NCBI RefSeq assembly: GCF_003668995.1
Contig: NZ_CP033068.1
Location: forward strand, 1,984,001 to 2,048,000
DNA: 64,000 nucleotides
Source: Flavobacterium sp. 140616W15
Lineage (GTDB): Bacteria; Bacteroidota; Bacteroidia; Flavobacteriales; Flavobacteriaceae
Direction: 5' to 3'
In this document: positions 22,853-31,525 of the stretch, in pieces
How the letters are laid out: every line of letters starts with the position of its first letter
Position numbering within the stretch: the stretch's first letter is position 1
Program-made: the position numbers and the translations under genes
Notes under the pieces: model-generated
Told to the model about the DNA's origin: nothing
The model's input: only the letters and a program-made list of their open reading frames with translations
Database searches by the model: none

Positions 22853-23325
22853 GGTTCTATCACATCTATCAGAATCAAATATAAAAATTTAAGTGATTTT
22901 AAATAGACTACTAACTTACAAAAATGATTTAAACATAGATATCCCTAATTCTTTCTAAGCATAAGGACAACTTCAATACCGATTAGAGCTCTCTTTGCAG
23001 ATTCAAATTTTTTAAATCCTTATCCGTTTTGTATGTACCATTTAATAAAATGATGATCCTGTTCTACAATGTTATTAAGATATTTACGCTGTCAGATTTT
23101 AATTTTTGAGATGAACTAAACCTAGCGCTGAATAGTAGTATGATCAACAGAAATTCCTCGCATTTTCATAATCACTTCAACATCCCGATAGCTTAATGTA
23201 AACCTAAGCTTAAAATATACTGTCTGCAATATAATAAACTTCGGGTAGCAATGACCTTTCGTATTCATCAATTTAAGAATTAAAAAAAGGCAAAAATAAA
23301 ACTTAGCTTTAGATACGACAGAACC
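22853..23325 (-). mobile_element. IS6-family element, internally deleted copy 5
   Basis: Both terminal repeats are present (GGTTCTATCACATCT at 22853-22867 and GGTTCTGTCGTATCT, minus strand, at 23311-23325), but the element is only 473 bp. The transposase begins MNTKGHCYPKFIILQTVYFK and runs to DHTTIQR, then jumps to the C-terminal part with YLNNIVEQDHHFIKW. The middle with the first two catalytic Asp residues is deleted, and further stops follow. It lies 41 bases upstream of the receptor gene. Confidence 0.85.
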
Positions 23326-23548
23326 AACAAAAGTTATATTGTTTTTAGGAAAGAACATGCTATAAATCGGGTTTTGTTTTATAGTACAATTGCAAATCAC
23401 GAGCTAAAACCATCTGATTTACAGTGTTATTTAATATCCAAATTTTCTTTTTTTAACAAAAATAATTCAGCTACTTTTGAAAAGCCTAAACTCATTTTTT
23501 TCATAAAATAATGTTTGGTAGCCATTTAACTAAACCGTAAAAAAAACA

Positions 23549-24640
23549 ATGAAACGATTACTTTTATTATCTCTAATAATCTCTTTTTTATTTTCAAATA
23601 CTTGTGTTGCACAAAAACAAAATCAGCCTCCAAATGAACAAATAGATACCGAGTTTTTTATACCCATTGAAAAATCAAATCTTTATACAAAAGTCGTTGG
23701 TAATCCTGATAAATCCATAATCATAACATTACACGGTGGGCCTGGGGCTTTTAATTTAGACCACGAATTTTACAGAGATGTATTTGAAAAAGATTATTTA
23801 ATGGTCTATTTTGACCAAAGAGGAAGTGGTAAATCAGATGAATGGAAAGATAAAACGATGCTCACAACTGAACAATTTGTAAAAGATTTAGACCTTGTGG
23901 TAGATTACATAAAAAATAAATATCCAAATAAAAAAATAAACCTTTTAGGCTCATCTTGGGGTGGAACACTTGGTTTTTTATATTTAATAAAACATCAAGA
24001 AAAAATCAATTCATTTATTAGTAATTCAGGTACTGCAAATATCCAAAATAATAGCTTTGCTTTAATTGATCATGAAAAAAAACTAGCAAATAAGCTTATC
24101 AAAGAAACAAATGATCCGAGCAAAATAAACAGATATAAAGAAATTCTTGAAAAGTTAGATGTTATAGAAAAAAGCGGATTTAAAAACTTCTTTGCTGATA
24201 TGGATACAATAAGATACCAATTCCCAAAAGACCTTGGTTTTAATGTTTATTGGGCACAACCTGAAAAGAAAGCAAAAATTGATGAGCTACTGAAAAATCC
24301 AGATTTTTATACCAGAAACAAATACACTCCCGAACTTTTAGAAAAATCGATGGTAAGATTTGAATACATAAATGAAGTATTTCATAGCCAAGAAGCATAC
24401 AATAATCTCAATATTTTAAATGAAATTGCTATTATTAAAACCCCTATCTTAATCATTCAAGGAGAATTCGACTATGCGATCGGTATTGAATCTGGTAGAA
24501 TGATTTATAAATCTCTTAAAAATGTCCCTAAAAAACATAAAGAATTAGTCTATATAAAGAACGCTTCACACAACGTACCAGCCGAAGCTCCGGAAGAGTT
24601 ATACAAGTCATTTACAACTTTTTTTAAAAAGTATAATTAA
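23549..24640 (+). CDS. Exported alpha/beta hydrolase, proline iminopeptidase-like (S33)
   Basis: A 363-residue protein with a signal peptide (about 1-21). It shows the S33 hallmarks: HGGPG at 62-66 (oxyanion hole), the DQRGSGKSD segment near 89-97, the nucleophile elbow GSSWGG with Ser136, an Asp in QGEFDYAIG and His in NASHNVPAEAPEEL near the C-terminus. These enzymes remove N-terminal residues such as proline from peptides or hydrolyse esters. The cap region between is not specific. A TACTTTTG box lies at 23472-23479 but its -35-side partner is weak. It stands alone between IS6 copy 5 and a 418-base gap. Confidence 0.85.
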   Translation: MKRLLLLSLIISFLFSNTCVAQKQNQPPNEQIDTEFFIPIEKSNLYTKVVGNPDKSIIITLHGGPGAFNLDHEFYRDVFEKDYLMVYFDQRGSGKSDEWKDKTMLTTEQFVKDLDLVVDYIKNKYPNKKINLLGSSWGGTLGFLYLIKHQEKINSFISNSGTANIQNNSFALIDHEKKLANKLIKETNDPSKINRYKEILEKLDVIEKSGFKNFFADMDTIRYQFPKDLGFNVYWAQPEKKAKIDELLKNPDFYTRNKYTPELLEKSMVRFEYINEVFHSQEAYNNLNILNEIAIIKTPILIIQGEFDYAIGIESGRMIYKSLKNVPKKHKELVYIKNASHNVPAEAPEELYKSFTTFFKKYN

Positions 24641-25058
24641 AAAAACTACTATGGCTTCGTTACTCTTAAAAGGCAAAATGAAGCCTTAGTTGATTGGAAC
24701 CTGTTATAAATTTATTACAATTCTGAAGCTTCTATTTTATCAAACACAAGTCTTTATTCATCATTTAATGTAACTTCCAACCCCTTTAAAAATCCAATAA
24801 TAAATTTTACTTTTTTATTTTATACGCTAAAACTAAGCAGAACACTATTTTAAGTTAGTACATCTATTCATTCACCTTAAAAAATCGTTTCTTACAAAAA
24901 ACATTTGTATCTTAGTGGCATACAACCAAATGAGTTTGATACTATCCTAGATTTAGTATAAAACTGAATAGTATAAATTACTGCAACTTCACAAAACTAA
25001 AAAGTGTTCTAGGCATTATTAAGTAATCCTATTTAATAAATTAAAACTGACGAATAAA
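24641..25058. other. Intergenic region without recognisable content
   Basis: AT-rich, with stops in all frames that I checked by eye and no terminator hairpin or promoter that I trust. Confidence 0.5.
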
Positions 25059-26780
25059 ATGACAAAAACATCACTCCTTATTCTATCCTTGATACTATTA
25101 ATTAGTTGTGGAAAAAAAGAAAATAAAAATTTAAGCGAACAAAAAACTTCTGAATCTCAACTCTATTATAATGGGCACATTATAACTATGGAAACCGACG
25201 AAGCTAATTATGCTGAAGCAATAGTGGAACAAAATGGAAAAATTGTCTTTGTTGGTGATCTTAAAGAGGCCAAAAAATTATTTCCAGAAAGCACCAAAGT
25301 AGATTTGGATGGTAAAACTTTGTTACCAGGATTTATAGATCCACACAGCCATTTTGGGATGGTTTCAAATACTATGGGACAAGTTGATTTAAATCCTCCT
25401 CCAGTTGGCACAATTTCGAGTATTCCTAAGATGCTAGAAGCATTAAAAAAATATAAATCAGACAACAAAATAAAAGATGGTGACTGGGTATTTGGATGGG
25501 GATATGACGAAAGTCAATTAACTGAAAAACGTCACCCAAACAAAACGGAGTTAGACGCTGTTTTTCCTAAAAACCCTGTTTATTTACAACATACTAGCGG
25601 ACATATGGGAGTTGCAAATTCTTTAGGTCTAAAAGAAATGAATGTAACTAAGGATACCCCAAACCCTGCAGGAGGAAATATAGGTCGAATGTCAAACTCA
25701 AAGGAACCAAACGGATTAGTACAAGAAACTGCAATGTATCCTTTTGTGGGTAATATGCTTAAGATTCTTAGCACTAAACAAGCAGAGTATTTTGATAAGA
25801 CTCAAAATTATTACGCAGAAAATGGACTTACAACTGCGCAAGATGGAATGACAGATCGCAATACAATTCAATTTTTCAAAAAACAAGCTGCTAGCGGTAA
25901 ATTAAAAATTGATTTAATTTCATTGGCTGGGTACGCCGATTTAGATAAAAATGTAGCTGATTCTTCTATTCATTTTAAACAGTATAAGAATAAATTTAAA
26001 GTACAAGGAACGAAAATTGTAGCAGATGGTTCTCCACAGGGTAAAACAGCCTATTTTACAAAACCATTTTTAACTCCTGTTCCTGACTGTGCACATGATT
26101 GCAGGGGGCTTCCTAGCCTGACGCAAGATGCATTGAACAAAATCTTCAAAACAGCGTACGCTAACGACAATCAAATTTTTATACATTGTAATGGCGATGC
26201 TACTATTGATATGCTTATTAAAGCACACGAATATGCTTGTAAGGAGCTTTCTCAGCCATTAGATAAAGACCGAAGAACTATTGCTATTCATTCTCAATTT
26301 GTTCGTCCTGACCAATTAGAGATCTATAAAAAATATAAAATCGAACCTTCATTTTTTACTAATCATGCCTATTTTTGGGGAGATGTACACGTAGAAAATT
26401 TAGGAAGAGACAGAGCATTTTTCTTAAGTCCGATAGCCACTGCAGCAAAAATGGGATTAAAATATACAAATCATTCCGACGCTACTGTAACCCCTATCAA
26501 CCCTTTATTTACAGTATGGACAGCGGTAAATCGTACTTCAAGAACAGGAAAAGTGATTGGTGAAGCCGAAAGAGCAACTCCTTATCAGGCTTTAAAAGCC
26601 ATTACTATAAATGCTGCTTACGAGTATTTTGATGAAAATTTAAAAGGCTCACTTAAAAAAGGAAAACTAGCAGATTTTGTAATTTTAGATAAAAATCCGC
26701 TTACAATAAATCCGACTGAATTAAAAGACATCAAAGTATTAGAAACCATCAAAGAAGGAAAAACTATATTCAAAAAATAA
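25059..26780 (+). CDS. Amidohydrolase-family lipoprotein (YtcJ-like)
   Basis: A 573-residue protein. A lipoprotein signal ends in LISC (Cys17), so it is probably anchored in the envelope. The amidohydrolase-3 pattern follows: the LPGFIDPHSHFG metal site near residues 88-99, DGDWVFGWGYDESQL, a conserved PQGKTAYF region, FIHCNGDATIDMLI, AIHSQFVRPDQL and NHSDATVTPINP, ending with the KKGKLADFVILDKNPL composite domain. Such enzymes hydrolyse N-acyl or amide bonds in small metabolites; the substrate cannot be told. Transcribed alone and followed by a hairpin at 26856. Confidence 0.88.
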   Translation: MTKTSLLILSLILLISCGKKENKNLSEQKTSESQLYYNGHIITMETDEANYAEAIVEQNGKIVFVGDLKEAKKLFPESTKVDLDGKTLLPGFIDPHSHFGMVSNTMGQVDLNPPPVGTISSIPKMLEALKKYKSDNKIKDGDWVFGWGYDESQLTEKRHPNKTELDAVFPKNPVYLQHTSGHMGVANSLGLKEMNVTKDTPNPAGGNIGRMSNSKEPNGLVQETAMYPFVGNMLKILSTKQAEYFDKTQNYYAENGLTTAQDGMTDRNTIQFFKKQAASGKLKIDLISLAGYADLDKNVADSSIHFKQYKNKFKVQGTKIVADGSPQGKTAYFTKPFLTPVPDCAHDCRGLPSLTQDALNKIFKTAYANDNQIFIHCNGDATIDMLIKAHEYACKELSQPLDKDRRTIAIHSQFVRPDQLEIYKKYKIEPSFFTNHAYFWGDVHVENLGRDRAFFLSPIATAAKMGLKYTNHSDATVTPINPLFTVWTAVNRTSRTGKVIGEAERATPYQALKAITINAAYEYFDENLKGSLKKGKLADFVILDKNPLTINPTELKDIKVLETIKEGKTIFKK

Positions 26781-26855
26781 TCTGTTATAACTTTAAATAT
26801 TATTGATACTTCATGATCAATTTAAGCTAAAGTAAACACTAGAAATTTTAAAACA

Positions 26856-26890
26856 AAAAGCCTTTAAAAATTAGATTTTTAAAGGCTTTT
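26856..26890. terminator. Bidirectional intrinsic terminator
   Basis: AAAAGCCTTTAAAAAT (26856-26871) pairs perfectly with 26875-26890 around a TAG loop. It lies 76 bases after the amidohydrolase stop, between convergent genes. Confidence 0.75.
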
Positions 26891-27067
26891 AATATTTTAT
26901 AAAAAATGATTATCAATACATATTGATAGCTAAATTACTCTATTGTTTTATATTTAGAGTTTTATAACTTCTCCCAAAAGGAACAAAATATAATTGTTAT
27001 TCTATTTGCACATTAACTCTAAATCAGCAATTAGCATCAGAAGTTAAGTTAGAAGTAAGCATTTGTT

Positions 27068-27526
27068 TTAAGAGCGTGGTTTAGACAAGTTTCTGTCATA
27101 CATAATAATGGTTCCTGCCACTGCCACGTTTAAACTTTTCTCAGATTTAAATTTGACTAGATTATGGCACTTATCCATTACTTTTCTGGATAAACCATGA
27201 TCTTCTGCTCCTAACAAATACACACAACGTCTTGGATGTTGAAAGGTTTCTAAATCGGATGCTTTTTCATCTAATTCAACACCTACCAATCGTGCTCCTT
27301 TAGGCAAATTTTCAAAAAAATCGTCAAAAGTATCATAATGAAAATACGGAATTGCTTTTACCGCATCATGAGTATCACAGGCTTGTTTGGCATATCGATT
27401 GCCTATAGTAAATATAAAAGTAGCACCTAAATTTTGAGCTGATCGCCACAAAACACCTAAATTTTCGGGAGTTTTACCGTTTTGTATTCCTATCCCAAAA
27501 TATTCATTTATAAAGTTATCATTCAT
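27068..27526 (-). CDS. SpoU/TrmH-family RNA methyltransferase
   Basis: Read from the ATG at 27526 (MNDNFINEYFGIGI), 152 residues. It carries the SPOUT motifs: PENLGVLWRSAQNLGATFIF (motif 1), VYLLGAEDHGLS (motif 2) and SEKSLNVAVAGTIIMYD (motif 3), which form the knotted AdoMet-binding site for 2'-O-ribose methylation of tRNA or rRNA. A longer start at 27544 is possible, but the promoter at 27534-27564 would then lie inside the coding part, so the shorter start is preferred. The exact RNA target is unknown. Confidence 0.88.
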   Translation of the reverse strand: MNDNFINEYFGIGIQNGKTPENLGVLWRSAQNLGATFIFTIGNRYAKQACDTHDAVKAIPYFHYDTFDDFFENLPKGARLVGVELDEKASDLETFQHPRRCVYLLGAEDHGLSRKVMDKCHNLVKFKSEKSLNVAVAGTIIMYDRNLSKPRS

Positions 27527-27533
27527 AAAATTA

Positions 27534-27564
27534 CAAAAGTACAAACTGTGAGTATATAAATCAA
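27534..27564 (-). promoter_or_regulatory. Promoter of the SpoU methyltransferase gene
   Basis: On the minus strand TTG (27564-27562), 20 bases, then TACTTTTG (27541-27534) match the Bacteroidota consensus. The ATG begins 7 bases after the box, so the transcript would have almost no leader. Confidence 0.55.
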
Positions 27565-27685
27565 TTTTTATTGAGATGAAACAAAGTTTATCTATTTATC
27601 AGTTTTTTGATTTTCTTCTGAACTCATCATGAATTTCAACAAATTCATGTCAAAATTATTCTGTCAACCATCTTGAAGTTTAAAT

Positions 27686-28527
27686 TTAAATTTTCCTTTT
27701 CATTTCGTATTGAGACACCCTATTTACAAGTCCTAAATTCTTTAAAAAAGCATTTGTTTCTATTGAATTTTCTTCAATATTGTTCATAGATACTTCTGTA
27801 GAATCGATTGTTTCTAACATTTTATTTACCAATTGCGCTCCTACTCCATTACGCCTATGCTTAACAGCTACAGCAATTTGTAAAATTCGTCTTGACATAC
27901 GATTATAAACTAAATAACCTACAGGTTCATTTTCGATATAAGCCTCTAGGATACCACAACGTTCCTTGCTATTGTCTAAACTCTTAACTGTATTTTGCCA
28001 AGTAGGCTCTATAGTCCAAAAAGAAGTAAAAGTATCCCAGTCAAAATTTTTCAATTCTTTAATTGTAGCAACACTTTTTTATTGCTTATTCCAATAGATC
28101 CTCCATAGCAATTAAGGGTTCTATGAACTTTATAATTCATTTTTTCATACGCTCGAATTGCTGCATTATTACCTACAATAACTTCGAGTATCATTTCCTT
28201 TACATCTAAATCTTTTAGTTTAGGTAGTAGATAATCATACATTTTAGCTACTAAACCTTGTCCTCTATAACCTGGGATAACTCCTGTTGCACCATTATAG
28301 GCAATTAATTGCCCATCTAATTCATTTATAGCATGAAGCATAAACCCAACTAATTTACCCGATGACAGAACACCAATTGACAAATCTAATTTTATATTTT
28401 CTGCTATAATCTTAGCTTCTAATTGTTCTGAATTGAGTTTAAATGGTACAATATAATCTGAAAATGATAAATTTAATACCTCAACGATACTATCAATTTC
28501 AATATTTTCTAAAGTAATAAGCTCCAT
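27686..28527 (-). pseudogene. Double-GNAT acetyltransferase gene, split by one frameshift
   Basis: The first part (28527-28051) is a GNAT domain with GVIPGYRGQGLVAKMYDYLL, the acetyl-CoA loop, and ends IGISNKK-VLLQLKN. The second (from a TTG at 28054) is another GNAT domain with LQIAVAVKHRRNGVGAQLV. They overlap by four bases. Adding one A to the run complementary to T6 28075-28080 joins them: ISNKKSVATIKELKNFDWDT, giving one 280-residue tandem GNAT protein as I recall from other flavobacteria. So either the gene is broken here or one base was missed. Alternatively two coupled proteins are made. Acceptor substrate unknown. Confidence 0.78.
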
Positions 28528-28632
28528 TTTATTTTTTTAAACTTTTATAAATTCTCTTTTAAAATTATGTGTGTGTGCTCTGATAATCTCTTAAAACAAA
28601 AACAACTATTTGTTGTCTACAGATTATAAATA

Positions 28633-30684
28633 CTACTGTGAGCTACTGTTCTTTGGTGGGAAAAAGAAATGTGATGGCTTACTTAGAAAATACTTAATGA
28701 TTGCGCTTGTCACTTGTTTTAATTCAGAAATTGGAATGTCTCTCGAGCGAAAAGCAAGTCCTAGTGACAAACTAAAACTAACCATAAAGTTGACCAATCC
28801 TATAAGACCGATACCTAGAACTGACCAGAAAAACATCCATTCAGTAATAACAAAGTCGGCACCATATAATCCCATAGCAAAATTTCCACTAGCAAAAGTA
28901 ATGTGCCTGATGTCAATATTTAATCCAAAGAATATTCCAATAAAAACAGTACTTCCCATAAAAACACCAAACCAGAAATTAGATATAATTCCTGCCCATT
29001 TTTTTTCATACAATGAAGCTAATTTTTTTGTCATTCTTTTTCCTAAACTTAGCTTAAGCAATGGATGTTCTTGAATACGGTAATAAATATGATTATGCTT
29101 GTCACGATTAGCAATACTTCCGGCTATAATTCCTGATAGAAACAGAAAAACTCCAGCTATAGCCGCATGAAAAATTGCTGCAGAATAAATAGGATTCAGG
29201 TCATTAATTAAAACAGGCCACTTTTCTTTAGCAATATTATAATGAAAAACTTCATCAATTAGCCAGATTCCTAGTAATGAAACTGGGAAGGCAATAATAA
29301 CATTCCCAACGAATGCAATAAACTGTGAGCGGAATACACGAGCAAAAAATATAGCAAACTCTTTATACTTGTACTCATTCTTATCTTGATCTTTGTGTTT
29401 AAAACCTTCTTGTAAGGCTCTTACCAATGCAGAGGCTGTCATCGCTGGTTGCTTTGTTGCCAATGTAAATCCGAGGATATAAATTATAATAAATCCTATA
29501 GAATAATTCATACTGTATAAGAAAACATGACCAAAGCCACTAGCCTCTACTTTTCCTAATAATAGTTTGATGATACACAATAAACCAACTATAAACCCAC
29601 CACCAGCTGCAGAATAAAACATCTTGTAATATTCCTTACGGCTGTTTGTAATATAATGTTCTCCTGTATTGGCTGTATGCTGTGTTATTTCATAAGATAG
29701 AAGCTGCGTACTCTCATTGATTAGTTTATCGATATTATTTTTATCACAATTGTATTTAATCAATATATAAGAGAGGTAAATTGTATTCTTATCAGCATCT
29801 TTCTCTTCTGCCTGTATTAAAAGTGGCAATAATGATTTAAGACGATTAAGTTGCTGATGGATTCGTAACAAGCTCTGATTTACTCGTAATGAAATTCCAA
29901 ATTTACTACTGTTTTTAAAGGCAGTTTCTATATAATCTGTACATTGTTTGTGCAGGATAATCAATTGTTTATAACCAAGATCATCCGGATGCATAAAGTT
30001 TTCGCTAGATTCAATCAGTTTCTCACTTATTAGCAACAGCTCTCGCTGAAAGGCAAGAAATGGACTTTCATAATTTTCATATTCAGGTACCATCTGGATT
30101 ACATCAGTTTCCATCGCACATCCACATATACGATAGGTAATAACTTCCATCGCAAAAACCAATTCGGTAAGCGATGACTTCTCATCGCTCGATTCATAAA
30201 TAGAACGAAATTCTAATAAAGAGTACAACTCCCATATTTGCTCCTCAGGTATTTTTTTAATCCATAGCGGATCTGTCTTAACAAAGAATACCTGATTTAG
30301 TATAAATTGTAACGTGTCTTTTTCGGGTTGTTCAGGAATTAATTTAGCAAATAATCGCCTGCGGACTTCATAAAAGAAATTGGCATTCTGTAGAATACCT
30401 GCATCAGAAAGGATTTTATTAAATTTTTTCTTTTCTAAATGGGCACTAACACAGTCCATCAGACCATCACGATAATTTTGATTTCCCTTAAGCAAATCAA
30501 TAAGTTCTGATAAATCTACAACAGTTGTTTTTTTTATTTTTTTTGGACGAACCAAATTCACTAATTCTACCAGTAACTCTACATTCCCTTTGTTATATTC
30601 CCATAACTTTTGGTCTTTAAAGTTTTCTTCAAAATAGCGCTTTAAGGTCATTTTTGGTTTTCTCCTCAATCTCATTCTAATCAA
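28633..30684 (-). CDS. Membrane protein of the so-called site-specific recombinase family (SpecificRecomb, PF10136)
   Basis: A 683-residue protein; the start may also be MTLKRYF eleven residues later. The N-terminal half (about 1-350) is helical and soluble; the C-terminal half has about seven hydrophobic segments, among them YSIGFIIIYILGFTLATKQP followed by AMTASALVRALQ, the conserved TKQPAMTAS motif of this family. The family name comes from early annotation; the architecture has no recombinase active site, so I do not treat it as mobile-element machinery. The cellular role is unknown. It is a single-gene unit, and no mobile-element feature is next to it. Confidence 0.75.
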   Translation of the reverse strand: MIRMRLRRKPKMTLKRYFEENFKDQKLWEYNKGNVELLVELVNLVRPKKIKKTTVVDLSELIDLLKGNQNYRDGLMDCVSAHLEKKKFNKILSDAGILQNANFFYEVRRRLFAKLIPEQPEKDTLQFILNQVFFVKTDPLWIKKIPEEQIWELYSLLEFRSIYESSDEKSSLTELVFAMEVITYRICGCAMETDVIQMVPEYENYESPFLAFQRELLLISEKLIESSENFMHPDDLGYKQLIILHKQCTDYIETAFKNSSKFGISLRVNQSLLRIHQQLNRLKSLLPLLIQAEEKDADKNTIYLSYILIKYNCDKNNIDKLINESTQLLSYEITQHTANTGEHYITNSRKEYYKMFYSAAGGGFIVGLLCIIKLLLGKVEASGFGHVFLYSMNYSIGFIIIYILGFTLATKQPAMTASALVRALQEGFKHKDQDKNEYKYKEFAIFFARVFRSQFIAFVGNVIIAFPVSLLGIWLIDEVFHYNIAKEKWPVLINDLNPIYSAAIFHAAIAGVFLFLSGIIAGSIANRDKHNHIYYRIQEHPLLKLSLGKRMTKKLASLYEKKWAGIISNFWFGVFMGSTVFIGIFFGLNIDIRHITFASGNFAMGLYGADFVITEWMFFWSVLGIGLIGLVNFMVSFSLSLGLAFRSRDIPISELKQVTSAIIKYFLSKPSHFFFPPKNSSSQ

Positions 30685-31120
30685 ATTTAATTATTACGAA
30701 TCCTTTTTTATCTGATACAAAAAAGTAGTTCGTTCTTGTTATGCAATATACTATCTAAAAATCACACTCTTTTTAATTTTTTCATAAAGAATTCTTACAA
30801 CACATTATTTAGATAGAATTTTAATTTCATTATTCCTTTTATTTTTGCCTCCAAAGAATCAAAAAAACAACATATCATCCAACATTTTCTGGAGCTCTTA
30901 CTACTCTTAAAACAAATCATAAATAGCTAATTTTTAAACCTTTTATGGCTACCAATACATTTTAATAATCTAATAAACATTTATATCGTTAAAAGTGAAT
31001 TTCAGTTTAAAATAAGTCCTTAAATTTTAAATGATGTGACCTTTTAGATTTTAAATAAAAAATTAATCATCATACCCTTTTTAGTCTAAATAGACAACAA
31101 ATCACTCCATAAAACATCAA
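30685..31120. other. Intergenic region without recognisable content
   Basis: About 440 AT-rich bases upstream of the membrane protein gene and downstream of the HMA protein. No gene, tRNA or convincing promoter seen; a terminator marks its right end. Confidence 0.5.
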
Positions 31121-31154
31121 AAGAGGCTATTTCACGTTGGTGAAATAGCCTCTT
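31121..31154. terminator. Intrinsic terminator after the metal operon
   Basis: AAGAGGCTATTTCAC (31121-31135) pairs perfectly with 31140-31154 around GTTG, with T run to the right and A-rich sequence to the left. It lies 30 bases beyond the HMA gene stop (minus strand). Confidence 0.8.
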
Positions 31155-31183
31155 TTTTTAAAACTTATTCTTTTAATCTTCTA

Positions 31184-31402
31184 TTATCTTATAGGTTCTG
31201 CATTAAACCCTTTACTTTTGATAATAGCAACTATTTCTTCTTCAGTAATCCCTTCTGATTGAACTGTGAGGATTTTATCACTACTATCTGTATCTACATT
31301 CCATTGACCGATACCATCATTATTATCTAAATCAGACTTTACTTTCGCTACACATCCACCACAATTTAGAGTTGTTTTGAATTGAATATTTTTCTTTTCC
31401 AT
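31184..31402 (-). CDS. HMA-domain metal chaperone (CopZ-like)
   Basis: A 72-residue single-domain protein with the ferredoxin-like HMA pattern: TTLNCGGCVAKVKSDLDNN around the CGGC metal-binding pair (Cys14 and Cys17), then the beta/alpha ending IVAIIKSKGFNAEPI. Such proteins carry Cu(I) or Zn(II) to transport ATPases. It is the last gene of the fur / Zn-type ATPase / HMA group on the minus strand, 123 bases after the ATPase. The metal cannot be told from the motif; position favours zinc-type ATPase service or copper exchange with the CopA unit nearby. Confidence 0.88.
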   Translation of the reverse strand: MEKKNIQFKTTLNCGGCVAKVKSDLDNNDGIGQWNVDTDSSDKILTVQSEGITEEEIVAIIKSKGFNAEPIR

Positions 31403-31525
31403 ATTTATTGATATTTTTTATTATTATTTGATACCGCAAATTTATGTTGATCTCCTTTCAATTCGTTTACAATATTCCTTGTATGATTTGTGATATTTAC
31501 TGATTAAGCGATAAATAATTTGGCT

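Noticed and set aside
27527..27544. Upstream start MYFCNF for the SpoU methyltransferase
   Set aside because: It would place the promoter box inside the coding part; MNDNF at 27526 fits the promoter and the family.
28051..28527. Two separate acetyltransferase genes in an operon
   Set aside because: Adding one A joins them into an uninterrupted tandem GNAT protein; separate genes remain possible but less likely.
28633..30684. Mobile element from the family name site-specific recombinase
   Set aside because: Architecture is a membrane protein; no recombinase motif, terminal repeats or integration site seen.
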